From Porphyromonadaceae bacterium H1 (GTDB lineage Bacteria; Bacteroidota; Bacteroidia; Bacteroidales; Paludibacteraceae), in contig BDEJ01000043.1 in NCBI GenBank assembly GCA_001653155.1, positions 1 through 64,000 on the forward strand: 64,000 nt of DNA, in the 5' to 3' direction. The position numbers were made by a program, and so were the translations under genes. Positions 20,001-30,000 of the stretch are shown here, in pieces (position 1 is the stretch's first letter; the number at the start of each line of letters is the position of its first letter). The notes under the pieces are model-generated. The model saw only the letters and a program-made list of their open reading frames with translations, was not told the DNA's origin and searched no databases.

Positions 20001-20558
20001 CTCCTGACCGGAGGTCCCGACGGCATGATCGATGAAGCCGACATACAACTGTTGGGAAGTTACGATCCGGGACCGGTTATGGGTCTGACGAACCGATTCA
20101 CGCTCTATGACTTCGATTTCAGCTTTGACTTCAATGCGGTACTCGGACGCAAAATGGCAGATCCGACTTATCTTGCCTATGGAGCCAGTGCCGATGGAAT
20201 TGCACAGTATGGCTACAACGGGCTTCGGATTCTAAAAAAGCGCTGGATGCCCGAAAATCCTTCAACCACAATTCCAAGTTCTTTTTACGGATGGGAAAAA
20301 ACAGGAGGTTCTAAAGGGCCTGGAAACTGGTTCCTTCAAGATGCCTGGTACATCAGGTTACAAAGCATCACGCTGGGCTACCGCGTACCGATTAAGGGAG
20401 CATTGCAAAACGTATTCTCCTCTTTGCGTTTCTTTGCCGACGCGAGCAACCTCTTCGTCTTTACTCCCTACACAGGTTTGGACCCTGAAACCGATTCCTA
20501 TGCTGCCGCCTATCCGAATGCACGCACTTTTACGGTTGGTATTGATGTCAAGTTTTGA
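17079..20558 (+). CDS. SusC/RagA-type TonB-dependent transporter with STN signalling domain
   Basis: The 1,159-residue protein starts with a signal peptide (to about residue 32). It continues with an STN domain (about 33-98, NVENQSIRSILKSIES...), which contacts the FecR anti-sigma factor. A carboxypeptidase-regulatory-like domain follows (about 120-200), then the plug (from about 210, with GYGTVKKRDLTGSVASV and VLRDASATAIYGARAAAGVI), and a 22-strand barrel to the C-terminus. It would import glycan fragments across the outer membrane with energy from TonB-ExbBD, with the SusD protein as lid. The 264-bp upstream gap holds a small AGAGG/CCTCT stem (17003-17020) but no housekeeping promoter, consistent with ECF control. 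The SusD gene follows after 95 bp. Confidence 0.95.
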   Translation: MKTHLFRSIQGTVTLRYFLSLVFFFWFSTLFSQISINVENQSIRSILKSIESQSNQTFFFNEGLPELDKTASLKVSGVSLEAALKKLFENTGIAYSIEGQTIVLTSKSKLPPPPASSKATLSGRVDISGSVTDESGEALPGVSVVVKGSTQGVLTNAKGVYNLKNVPANGSLVFTYVGMKSLEVAIEKQKQIDVSMSYESKEIDELVIIGYGTVKKRDLTGSVASVKMTNVNTISTASVMQALKGKIAGLSIIQNSAQPGGGLDILVRGGSGGSRYTDDTPLYVIDGVPALALDQPGSNNERLNAGTQSILNFINPNDVASVEVLRDASATAIYGARAAAGVILITTKRGETGKPLVSYSSSFALQKHSNIFDVFSLKEWMEEKNIASWDFWMFDNGVIPYGNRTLEIAMKYPKNGVAYELPYDDNDIAQAGEGTDWVNLVTRDGSIQQHNLSLRGGSSMTQYLLSLNYFDHQGIIKNSGIKRYSTRLNFDQTINRIFKAGINLTLNRVESDNTPLGEEQYEKSGLIRSAVQMGPHIKAIDENGNYPINPLLPTQPNPYSLLLVTDESRSDRLLGNFFVTIEPLKNLIFKLNAGTDLAYQTRNTYMPKATLHGGLAGGEAGISHTNSQSFLADIHGTYTFDLNKIHRFTIMAGGSAEKIVSNSHFLGNNKFLTDGFKWYNLQSGEGTRRVESSGEENQVRSVFSRINYSLMDRYLFTGTFRIDGASVFAKNHKWGYFPSLAFAWNMAEEPFMEFAKPTLDMLKLRLSYGETGNSNIRENAFFTYYAQHAWNDGTKKPQTGVFTLQLENPDLKWETTAVYNAGINLSLFNSKVDFSFDYFRRVTYDLLHPKELNSYHDVSFVMSNIGKMQGSGFEITLNTKNFSRKNFTWQSDFTLSLYENHWLEREPDWKPNIYENINDPKYPRYGYVAERILQIGDPLPEAQPNLLPGQIVLKDLNGYKRDLNGDPIFENGRFLLTGGPDGMIDEADIQLLGSYDPGPVMGLTNRFTLYDFDFSFDFNAVLGRKMADPTYLAYGASADGIAQYGYNGLRILKKRWMPENPSTTIPSSFYGWEKTGGSKGPGNWFLQDAWYIRLQSITLGYRVPIKGALQNVFSSLRFFADASNLFVFTPYTGLDPETDSYAAAYPNARTFTVGIDVKF

Positions 20559-20653
20559 ATCGAATGAAGATGAAAGAAACACATAAGAGACAATTGCCCA
20601 ATTCAATAAATATATTCGCGTATCAACCAGATACGCTAAAAAACAAATACGCT

Positions 20654-22189
20654 ATGAAAACCCGCATCAAATATTTTTTCGCATATACAGCATTGGCCCT
20701 CTCGCTCACAGGATGCCAGCTGGATCCGATCAACTACGGAACGATGAATAAATCGAACTTCCCCAGAAACGAGTCCGACATCAGAGCCTTGGTATTGTCC
20801 TGTTACTATCCCTTGCGCGGGAGCTGGTGGAACGGCATCAACTCCAACTCGGAAAGAGGACAAATGTTTGTAAATGAAAGCTGCACCGAGGTTCTCGCCG
20901 GAAAATTCGGAGCACAAAAACTGTGTCATGAGCTATCTTTCAACGAAAGCAACGAAGAAATAACCTACTTCTACTACACTCGAAACGAGCCCTACGGTTT
21001 TTACGGAAAAGTGAGCCGTTGCACGCTGGTTTTAGACGAAATAGAGAATGCCGGTTATTTGAAAGAAGAAACAAAAAAGAAGTATATGGCCGAAGTTCGC
21101 TGTGCACGTGCTTATTTATCTTTCATCCTTTTCGACATGTACGGCCCTATTGTGGTTGCGCCATTGGAAGTACTCAAAAACCCATTGAAAGAAAAACCTT
21201 TGCCAAGACTGAGCAATGAAGAAATGGTGAAATTCATCGAAGACGATTTGCTATTTGCTGCCGAGCACCTTCCGATGCCTAAGGAAGCTGATTATGGAAA
21301 ATTCAGCCGGGCATTCGCAAAGACTTTGCTGATCAGACTATATCTGCATGAAACCGTACACGATAAGGCCTACTACAATAAAGTAGAAGCGCTTGCACGG
21401 GAATTGATGGAGCCTCAATACGGATTTAAGTTGGTTGAGAATTACCCCTCGTTGTTCGAATTTGCCGGCCAGACTAAAGAAAATCCGGAGTATATATTTG
21501 TAATTCCATCTTCAGTAGCAGGTCCCAATGAGTCGCAGTGGCACATGATGGTAATGCCTCCCGATTCGGATTCAAAAATAAAAGGTTGGGGTACGGTACA
21601 AAGTACCTGGTGGTTTTACGACACCTTCGAAGCGGATGACACACGCAAAACCTACCTTATTACAAGCTACATCAGCGCTGAAGACAACAAAGAGGTGAAC
21701 AGGAGCAATCCTAGAGCAACGATGGACTTAGGCCCCATTCCTCAAAAATACGAGATAGACCCGGATGTTCCCGGAAACAACGGTCTTAGTAATTTAGATA
21801 TGGTCATGTTTCGTTATCCCGAAGTCTTGCTGTCGTTGGCCGAAGCCCTTGTGATGAAACCCGGCGGCGCTCTCAATCAAGAGGCTGTAGATTTGATGAA
21901 TACCGTGCGGATAAGAGCCAAGCTTCAAGCCAAGCTGCTTTCCGACTTTCCCAGTAAGGAAGCCTTTATCGATCAGCTCCTGACCGAGCGAAGCCATGAG
22001 TTTTGGTGCGAAAACGGACAGTATCGCGCCGACCTGATTCGCTTCGATAAACTTTACGACCGGGTAATGCTATTAAACAACGATGTAGCTCCTCACGCAT
22101 CAAAAGACAAATATTTATACCCACTCCCCATATCCGTGATTGTGGACGGGAAGGGAGAAGTGAAACAGAATCCGGGTTATGCCCAATAA
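20654..22189 (+). CDS. SusD/RagB-type nutrient-binding lipoprotein (PUL1)
   Basis: The start at 20654 is chosen because it opens a lipoprotein signal (hydrophobic stretch, then LTGC). The frame also stays open upstream to 20555, but those codons do not look like a signal. The 511-residue protein has the helical SusD fold, with AEVRCARAYLSFILFDMYG in the TPR-like part and a C-terminal segment with ERSHEFWCENGQYRADLIRF and YPLPISV. It sits on the cell surface as the hinged lid of the SusC transporter and binds the glycan. The ligand cannot be predicted. The following DUF4832 gene starts 31 bp after its stop. Confidence 0.92.
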   Translation: MKTRIKYFFAYTALALSLTGCQLDPINYGTMNKSNFPRNESDIRALVLSCYYPLRGSWWNGINSNSERGQMFVNESCTEVLAGKFGAQKLCHELSFNESNEEITYFYYTRNEPYGFYGKVSRCTLVLDEIENAGYLKEETKKKYMAEVRCARAYLSFILFDMYGPIVVAPLEVLKNPLKEKPLPRLSNEEMVKFIEDDLLFAAEHLPMPKEADYGKFSRAFAKTLLIRLYLHETVHDKAYYNKVEALARELMEPQYGFKLVENYPSLFEFAGQTKENPEYIFVIPSSVAGPNESQWHMMVMPPDSDSKIKGWGTVQSTWWFYDTFEADDTRKTYLITSYISAEDNKEVNRSNPRATMDLGPIPQKYEIDPDVPGNNGLSNLDMVMFRYPEVLLSLAEALVMKPGGALNQEAVDLMNTVRIRAKLQAKLLSDFPSKEAFIDQLLTERSHEFWCENGQYRADLIRFDKLYDRVMLLNNDVAPHASKDKYLYPLPISVIVDGKGEVKQNPGYAQ

Positions 22190-22220
22190 GAAAATCCATC
22201 TACTGCTGAAAAGGAATAAC

Positions 22221-23663
22221 ATGAGAAAGAGGATGATAAACTGCCACGGCCTTTTACTTATCGGATGTATGCTGCTTAGCTCCTGTAAATCGCAGGAGCC
22301 GGGCACGCCCGACAACCAACTGCCAAAAATCGAGGTAAACTATACGGCGGATAACATCAGCAAATTTCCGAACCCCGAAAGAGGTTTTTATAAGTTCTCA
22401 AAAATAGATTTGGCTACAGGTAAAGAAGGCTTATCTCAGTCCCTCCTGACAAGCTATCGAAAGCACAACATCACCTTGGTAATGCGGATGTTTTATCTCA
22501 AACAATTTAGAGACAAGCCTCTGTCCCAAGTGGTATTGGATGAGATAGAGCGGGATTTTGCCACAGCACGTCGATCGGGAGTGAAGCTCATCGTACGTTT
22601 TGCCTACTCCGAAGCTAAAGAAGAGCCGGATGCTCCTCTCAATATCGTGCTGCAACATTTGGATCAGCTAAAACCTGTGTTACAAAAAAACCGGGATGTG
22701 ATTGCTATCGTCCAAGCCGGATTTATAGGAGCTTGGGGCGAGTGGTATTATACAAGCAACAATCTGAATAATGGCGGCGCACGACATAAAATAATCAAAA
22801 AGCTGCTTGAAGCCGTGCCGACAAAGAGATGTATTCAGCTACGCACTCCGGCCTATAAACACGAATACTTCAAACGCTCGACTCCTTTAACTTTTCAGGA
22901 AGCATTCAAGGATACCGAGATAGCACGAGTAGGGCATCATAACGATTGCTTCTTAGCAAGTTCGACAGACTACGGCACCTACATAAATCCGAAAGCCGAC
23001 AAAGCATTTCTGAATAAAGACTGCCTGTTTGTCCCGATTGGCGGGGAAACCTGTCCGCCGGATGGAGTAGATCCGGCCACATCATTGCAAGCTCAATCGG
23101 AAATGCGCCAGCTAAGGTGGAGTTATCTGAATGAAGATTATTATCAGGCTGTAAATGATATTTGGAAATTGGATGGCGGCATGGAAAATATAATACGGGA
23201 TTTAGGTTACAGATTCCAACTGACATCGGGCGAATACTCCAACAAGGTGAAACCGGGAGGGATTTTCAAAGCCCGCATCACGGTCAAGAATCTGGGCTAT
23301 GCCCCCTTATACAACCCTCGTTTGGTCGAGTTGATATTAGTAAACAGCCAATCGGACGAAAAATACCGATTGCGGATAAACTCCATCGAAGCCCGATTCT
23401 GGCAGCCTGCTGTATCCAGCGAGGTTAAAATAGAAGGGGGCTTACCCGCTGATATTGCAGCCGGGAGCTATAAACTCTATCTCAACCTGCCCGATCCGGA
23501 GGAAAGTTTATATTCCAATCCCGCATATTCCATCCGGCTGGCAAACAGCAACATGTGGGAGGAGGCGACAGGTTACAACAACCTGAATGTCAGCATTGAT
23601 GTTTCACCCGATCATGAAAGCGAAAGCTACACGGGGGACTGCATTTTCGAAAAGATAAAATAA
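22221..23663 (+). CDS. DUF4874/DUF4832-type surface lipoprotein, 480 aa
   Basis: The start at 22221 gives a lipoprotein signal ending LLSSC. The mature protein begins with FPNPERGFYKF, the mark of the DUF4874 N-terminal domain. It continues as a predicted (beta/alpha)-barrel-like region (ITLVMRMFYLKQF, KLIVRFAYSE, AGFIGAWGEWYYTSN). A C-terminal beta-sandwich of the DUF4832 type starts at about residue 330 (KARITVKNLGYAPLYNPR). The family is common in Bacteroidota glycan loci and looks like an uncharacterised glycoside-hydrolase-type fold; the paired acidic residues in GEW could be catalytic, which is inference. A related, more divergent copy lies at 35532-36806 in the same cluster. Confidence 0.8.
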   Translation: MRKRMINCHGLLLIGCMLLSSCKSQEPGTPDNQLPKIEVNYTADNISKFPNPERGFYKFSKIDLATGKEGLSQSLLTSYRKHNITLVMRMFYLKQFRDKPLSQVVLDEIERDFATARRSGVKLIVRFAYSEAKEEPDAPLNIVLQHLDQLKPVLQKNRDVIAIVQAGFIGAWGEWYYTSNNLNNGGARHKIIKKLLEAVPTKRCIQLRTPAYKHEYFKRSTPLTFQEAFKDTEIARVGHHNDCFLASSTDYGTYINPKADKAFLNKDCLFVPIGGETCPPDGVDPATSLQAQSEMRQLRWSYLNEDYYQAVNDIWKLDGGMENIIRDLGYRFQLTSGEYSNKVKPGGIFKARITVKNLGYAPLYNPRLVELILVNSQSDEKYRLRINSIEARFWQPAVSSEVKIEGGLPADIAAGSYKLYLNLPDPEESLYSNPAYSIRLANSNMWEEATGYNNLNVSIDVSPDHESESYTGDCIFEKIK

Positions 23664-23732
23664 TAACGACAAAAAGGGAGCTCGCTTTAAATGAGATCTT
23701 CCGTCTTACTTCACCTACTAAATCCGATCGAT

Positions 23733-26700
23733 ATGAAAAAACAAATTTCTATTCAACTGCTTATTGCTGCTTTAATTTGGATGAGTTCTACCACTGCAGC
23801 CAATCGTTATGTCTCAATCGGCGGGAATGGAGACGGACTTTCTTGGGCTACGGCTCAATCTTCGATTCAAGCAGCCATCCAAGCTTGTGCGGCAGGAGAT
23901 ACGGTATTCGTATCCTCGGGCATCTACAACGAGATGTTCGCAATAAAAGATGGAGTTTCCGTCCTCGGAGGATATAACAAAGCTACCGGTGAGCGCAATT
24001 GGAAAGACTTTGAAAGCATCCTTGATGGTAGCGGGTTGGGTAAATTTCTAATTGTAAAATACGACTCCGACTGCAGCCATCCGACCCTTATCGAAGGATT
24101 CATCCTGCAAAATGCAGAACATTCCAATGAGGGAGGCGGAGCATACATCCGGGGGAATGTAACGATTGCGAATTCCGTAATCCGGAACTGTAAGGGTTCA
24201 AACGGCGGAGGAGTATTCATCAACGGGGCCGCTACGCTTCGCAACTGCATCATTGAGCTGTGTGCAGCTACAAGCTCCGGTGGAGCCATTCGTAACATGG
24301 GTGGATTGGTAGAAAACTGCATCATACGGGGAAATCAAGGTAAATACGGCAGTATCCGGAACGACGCCGGAACGGTTCGTAACTGTATTCTCCATAACAA
24401 CTCGGCAACGGTAAGCGGTTGGCCTAATAGCGGTGGCATATACAATCCGGGTGGTGTGGTAGTGAACTGTACTTTAGCTTGCAACTACGGCAGCCAATAC
24501 GCTGCCATGCACAGCAACAGCACTGCCATAAATAACGTTTGCTGGAACAATAAGGCAGAGGCCGGTTTTGCCGATCCGGTGGCTTTCATCAGCAACGAGG
24601 GCAGTTCTTCGGGGAATAATGCTGCGGACTCGGGCTTCGATGCAGAAATGTTTATTCTGACGCTCAACAAAGACAACACAGCTCCTGACGGCCCAAACTT
24701 CAAAGCGCCAAGTGCTTTTGTAGGGCTTCCGAACTCCCCGGCCGACATAGCAGCCATGCGCGCGGCTGATTTTTCCTTCATGTCAGCATCTCCCTGTATC
24801 GACAAAGGAAGTCCTAGCTTGGCTCCGACACAAGATATATTGGGAGTGGCTCGCCCCAAAGGGAAAGCGATTGATTTAGGAGCCTACGAATACGATCCGG
24901 CAGCTGCAGTTGTAGCGGTTTCTGGTGTAAAAATTACTGTAGATACTTTGCGTTTGAAAGAGTCTGAGGAGGCTTGGCTATCCGTCGTTATAAGCCCTGC
25001 CAATGCAAGCAATAAGCGAGTAACATGGAAGTCGCTCGATAGCCATATCGCAAGTGTGGAAAAGGGTCTGGTTAGCGGCATCCGGCATGGAAAAACCAAG
25101 GTGGTAGTTACGACAGAAGACGGAAACTTCCGGGATACCTGTGTCCTTATCATAGACAAAAAACCGATTGTAATCATTCATGCCGAAGTGCTGGCTGCTG
25201 ATACGCTGTACAAGGAAAAAGATTACACCGTGCCGTCATTTACTCCATTCCTGGTAGCAAAAGAGACTGCTCGTTCCGATAGCTCAGAACTAAACTTGCA
25301 AGCCTTAAGAACAAGCATTTCCAATCTGGTAAATAAGAATATGCCGTACTGTGTTGTTGCCAACATCAACGGTGACCCGACCCGGCAGATGGGCTTTGCC
25401 TGGTTTACCAACAGCGATGTAACAGGCGGTAAAGTACAGATTGTAGCCAAAGAAAACGCCACTGTTGCCGATTTTACAAACCCTGCTTTTGAAATCACAG
25501 CCTCGAGTCAGGCGGCCCCTAATTTGAATTATGCCGTATCGACAAGCGGTATTTTAAAAGCGGCGAATCTTCCGCCCGGAACCAAACGCAGCTACGTAAG
25601 TCACAAAGCATTAGCCACGACATTAACAGCCAATCAGACATACTCCTATCGGGTTGGCAAAGAAGGATACTGGAGCGAGATCAAGACCTTCAAAACCGCC
25701 AAGAATGACAAATCCGAGTTTTCATTTCTATACATGACCGATTCACATATCATGGACGCCGAATACATCGAGAATGCCCGTTGGTCGGCAATTACAGCTG
25801 CCGCTAATGCCTCCGATGCGCGCTTCCTTCTATTCACGGGCGATTTTGTGGAAACCGGCACCGAGCAAAACTCAGAATGGGAGTGGGAACAATGGTTCGA
25901 GAGCTCCATGAAGCCGATATTAACGAAAATGCCACTTGCCCCTACGGATGGGAACCACGATGACAGCAAAAATTTGAACTACACCTATCATTTCAACACA
26001 AATAACGATTTCAACAAGTCTGCTGTCATAAAGCCTCAATTCGACGGAATAACCTATTCCTTTGTTTACGGCGATGCTTTATTCCTGATTTATAGTGTTC
26101 AGGACTTCTGGCGAGGCAGTTACAGCTATGCAAACGGAACAAGTGCATATCTGAACAACGATGTCGCAAACTGGTTTCGCTCTCAGGTAGCAACACACCC
26201 CAATACGAAATGGCGCATCGTAGCCATGCACAAAAATTTATTTACAGGCAGTTCGCACCAAACCGACGAAGAAAGCGTACTGTTCCGAACAACATTATTG
26301 CCCGTATTTCATGAACTGGATATCGATTTTGTTATTCAAGGCCATGATCATATTTATGAAGTGATGGGGCCTATTAACAATTTAAGTAAAACGATTGTCC
26401 CCAATGCTATTTCCGATGTAAGCACCGGAGTTATTGACAATAATAAAAATCCACGAGGACAGGAAGGCGGTAAATTTACGGTAGATAAGGGCACTATGTA
26501 TTTCGTAAATGCAACATGCGGGCGCAAGCGGTATTATCCCTATACCAGAGAGCAGATGGAAGCCGGCTACAGCAAGCATAAAGTAGCCAATTACTGGGAT
26601 CTGTTTACCGGTAAGTACGGGCAACCGGGAGCACCGACTTACAGCAAAATCACGGTATCTACCGAGGCTATTCAGGTGGACAGCTATACGGCTAATTCCT

Positions 26701-26993
26701 CTGCAAGCGCCACTCCTTTCGATTCTTTTAAAATCCTAAAGAACAAGAACAACAGCGCCTCGAAGCACATCGAGGCCTCAGACAGGATGTTATACCCCAT
26801 ACCTGCCGGAAGGTTCATAAACACAAGACTTTCGGACATTGTCAAAGTAGAAGCCATTGATCTTGCCGGCAGAACAACGACATTACCATTCGAACTGCAA
26901 CAAATCGATACATCGATGCTGGATACAGGGATGTATCTGCTGCAAATTACAACTCAGCAAAGCAGTAATATGTACAAGCTTTTAAAACAATAA
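23733..26993 (+). CDS. Large T9SS-sorted metallophosphoesterase with beta-helix and Ig-like domains
   Basis: The start at 23733 opens a signal peptide; the frame also stays open back to 23691. The 1,086-residue protein has a right-handed beta-helix (about 25-360, with repeated NCI/NCx turns such as LRNCIIELC and VRNCILHNN). A Big_2-type Ig domain follows (about 395-480), then a purple-acid-phosphatase-like N domain, then a calcineurin-type phosphoesterase domain. Its metal ligands lie in DSH (Asp670, His672), GDFVE (Asp704), GNHDD, MHKN and GHDHIYE. The last 70 residues form a T9SS sorting domain ending YKLLKQ. It would act outside the cell on a phosphoester or phosphodiester. The neighbour downstream, 13 bp away, is a second protein of similar build, so the two are probably cotranscribed. 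Confidence 0.85.
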   Translation: MKKQISIQLLIAALIWMSSTTAANRYVSIGGNGDGLSWATAQSSIQAAIQACAAGDTVFVSSGIYNEMFAIKDGVSVLGGYNKATGERNWKDFESILDGSGLGKFLIVKYDSDCSHPTLIEGFILQNAEHSNEGGGAYIRGNVTIANSVIRNCKGSNGGGVFINGAATLRNCIIELCAATSSGGAIRNMGGLVENCIIRGNQGKYGSIRNDAGTVRNCILHNNSATVSGWPNSGGIYNPGGVVVNCTLACNYGSQYAAMHSNSTAINNVCWNNKAEAGFADPVAFISNEGSSSGNNAADSGFDAEMFILTLNKDNTAPDGPNFKAPSAFVGLPNSPADIAAMRAADFSFMSASPCIDKGSPSLAPTQDILGVARPKGKAIDLGAYEYDPAAAVVAVSGVKITVDTLRLKESEEAWLSVVISPANASNKRVTWKSLDSHIASVEKGLVSGIRHGKTKVVVTTEDGNFRDTCVLIIDKKPIVIIHAEVLAADTLYKEKDYTVPSFTPFLVAKETARSDSSELNLQALRTSISNLVNKNMPYCVVANINGDPTRQMGFAWFTNSDVTGGKVQIVAKENATVADFTNPAFEITASSQAAPNLNYAVSTSGILKAANLPPGTKRSYVSHKALATTLTANQTYSYRVGKEGYWSEIKTFKTAKNDKSEFSFLYMTDSHIMDAEYIENARWSAITAAANASDARFLLFTGDFVETGTEQNSEWEWEQWFESSMKPILTKMPLAPTDGNHDDSKNLNYTYHFNTNNDFNKSAVIKPQFDGITYSFVYGDALFLIYSVQDFWRGSYSYANGTSAYLNNDVANWFRSQVATHPNTKWRIVAMHKNLFTGSSHQTDEESVLFRTTLLPVFHELDIDFVIQGHDHIYEVMGPINNLSKTIVPNAISDVSTGVIDNNKNPRGQEGGKFTVDKGTMYFVNATCGRKRYYPYTREQMEAGYSKHKVANYWDLFTGKYGQPGAPTYSKITVSTEAIQVDSYTANSSASATPFDSFKILKNKNNSASKHIEASDRMLYPIPAGRFINTRLSDIVKVEAIDLAGRTTTLPFELQQIDTSMLDTGMYLLQITTQQSSNMYKLLKQ

Positions 26994-27006
26994 ATACTTA
27001 GAAATC

Positions 27007-30000
27007 ATGAAAAAACAATTTCTTTTCCTAAGCTTATTGCTGTTGTACGGAATAAACCTAACGGCGGCCGTCATAACGGTAGAACCGGGTGAAAACACAA
27101 TAAAAGCAGCATTATCGACTGCTTCGGCCGGGGACATTTTAGAGCTAAAAACAGGAACTTATATTAGCTCGAGTAATATTGACATAACAAAATCAATTAC
27201 CCTTAGAGCAGCCAGCGGACAGGATGCTCTGATAACAATCAGCGGAGGAGCTTCATTCCGTTTGCGGGCCTCAAACATAAACGTCGTTTTTGAAAATCTC
27301 AAGATTGACGGTGGCGGCCGGACAGCCTCACAACGTGCCATAAAGCCCTATGGAGCTGCATTCGGCAAATGTTCGAACACAAGTTTAAGCATCAAAGGTT
27401 GCAGCTTTCAAAATATGGATCGAGCGATTGAAGTTTATTCGACCACATCCGAAATGACATTATCAGTTACGGGAAGCCTTTTCCAAAATATCAACCGGGG
27501 AATACAAATAGCATCCTATCTCGATTCAGGCGACCCTTTCCACAGCACAACACGAAGCGACTACGAGCTATCCTTATTGAGCGTTGACAATTGCCGGTTT
27601 TACAACATGCAAAGGGCTTTGAATATCGCAGGAGCTTACCGCTCCATAAAAAAAACACGAATCAAAAACACAACTTTCAAAGACATAGGCGATACAAGCA
27701 ACAATGCTATTTATTTCGCAGCTATAGACGGAGACAGCAATTCACACCCTTTTGATTTCGAGATGGATCATTGTACTCTCTACAACTGTCCGAATACACG
27801 GAGCGTATATTTGCCCAATCTGAACGGCTGCTTGATTAGCAACTGTATCGCTGCCTTAGCGGAAAAGAACTCCAGTTGCAGAAGTTTTGCCATTTACGGA
27901 GCCAATAGCAGCTTGAAAAATTCCATCTCACACAATATTGACCCTTATATCCGCTCCGGAGCAACATCCCAAAACATAAGCGCAGCCGATCCGCTGTTTG
28001 TTGACGCAGCAAACGGTAATTTTCAGCTTTATAAAAACTCACCGGCTGTGGGCACAGCAACAGACGGAAGAAATTTAGGGGATCCGCATTGGGGAGTTTC
28101 CACGGAAAACTCCAATCCGGCTCTGCTTCCATACGTCCCTATTAAAAAACCATACAGCATGTGCCCGACCACTTCATCCGTCCGCATACTATGGCAAATG
28201 CCCGATTCCGAGGCTACAGGCGTGGTATATTACGGAGAGACTGAGGCTTTGGGGCAGCAAGTGAGCTCTTCCGGAGGCTGGAATGTGGCAGGCGAAGGCT
28301 ACGTACATGTTGTAGAAATAAGCGGACTGAAAGCCAACACCAAGTATTATTACACGGTGGGCGATGGAAAGCGCACCTTCGAGAAAATCCAAAGTACTCA
28401 AACAGCACCCAACAGCGGCAGTGCTTTTCGTATTTTTACGATATCCGACACCCACGAAAATGCAAAAAAAATATGGGAGAACATGCAAGATTTCGTTGTC
28501 GGACTGCAGCCGAACTTAACCGTGTTGAATGGCGACCTCATCAACGAAGGAGATCAACGGCCGTGGAATAACGCTTTCTTCACTCCGGGCGAAAAGCTTC
28601 TGAGCAAAGTACCCATGATAAGTGCAGTGGGCAATCATGAAACCGGAGATCCGCTTACCTTCCGCTACTCAACCTACTACGATTATTTCTCACACTTTTC
28701 GCACGGAGCAAGCGAGGGCGACATCATAGACCCGCGGGGCGAATCTTATCACTCCAGCATTTATGGCGACGCACACATCATCGCCATTAACATCAACAAC
28801 GATCCTTCATCACCGAAGTTTACCCCCGGAAGCAAGCAATATACTTGGCTGGAAGAGCAGATAAAAAACTCAAGCTCCAAATGGATTTTTCTATTTGCGC
28901 ATGTAGGAATTTACACGACAGGTTCTCACGGAGAATGGTCGGCCGAACAAAAGAAAATAGCCCCTTTGCTTGAAAAATATGCCCTCAAAGGCAAGCACAT
29001 CATTGTCTTCGCCGGCGACGACCACAGCTTTGAACATCTCTACAAGTCCGGAGTACACTACGTTCGACCGGGCTGCGGACGTGATGCCAACTATGCACAA
29101 AAGACCTTCCTGATAGACTATCAGTATTCGTTGTATTACAATCAGATATCGTGTTTCTCAACATTAGACATGGCGGCAGACGGCAAAACAATCCTGTTGA
29201 CAGCCCGAGATTCTGTAGGTAACGAATTTTACAGCTACACCTTCTCCAATACAAACAGCGTATCACCCAGTCTGTATATAACCCGCCCCAACGGCAAAGA
29301 GGGAGATGTCACAGACAGCATCATGATTGAGTGGAGCTGTTTTGACCCGGTTGGCGATGCAAAAATCAGCCTCTATTACTCCAGCACGAAGGACGGTAAA
29401 AACGGCAAACCCATTCTACAAAACCTCCCAAGCTACGGAATAAAAAAATACTGGTGGAATGTGCGCAATCTCTATCCGAAAGGCGATTACTACATATACG
29501 GTATTCTGAGCAATTCGCAAGGCACGAGCACCAGTTTTGGGAAAGGAAAAATTCATTTGGTTGACGATACCACAGCTCCACCCGCGCCGACAGACTTAAA
29601 AGGAGTCGTGCAGGACGATAAAATTATAATGACTTGGAAAAATCCAACGCATGCGACGGAAATAGAGAAGCTTTTGCAAAATTTTGAGCATTCAACAGCA
29701 GGATTTGTTGGCTCCGGAAGCTCGGGCAATGCAACACTTTCTACCGGAAGCGGGTACAACTCCAAGTCATCCTTGAAAATCGATTACAACGTAACAGCTC
29801 CATGGGGTGAAGGTTCTGCTGTTTACAAATACGCTTCCTTGCAGGATTTACGTTCGACGCCGAAGTTAAGCTTTTGGTACAAGGGCGACGGCTCATCACG
29901 CAAGCTGCGCTTAGTAATCAAACAGGATGCAAATGCGGACGGAGCCGAAGACGATTGGTGGTACAACGAGAGTCTCTCTCTTAGTTCTACGGAATGGAAG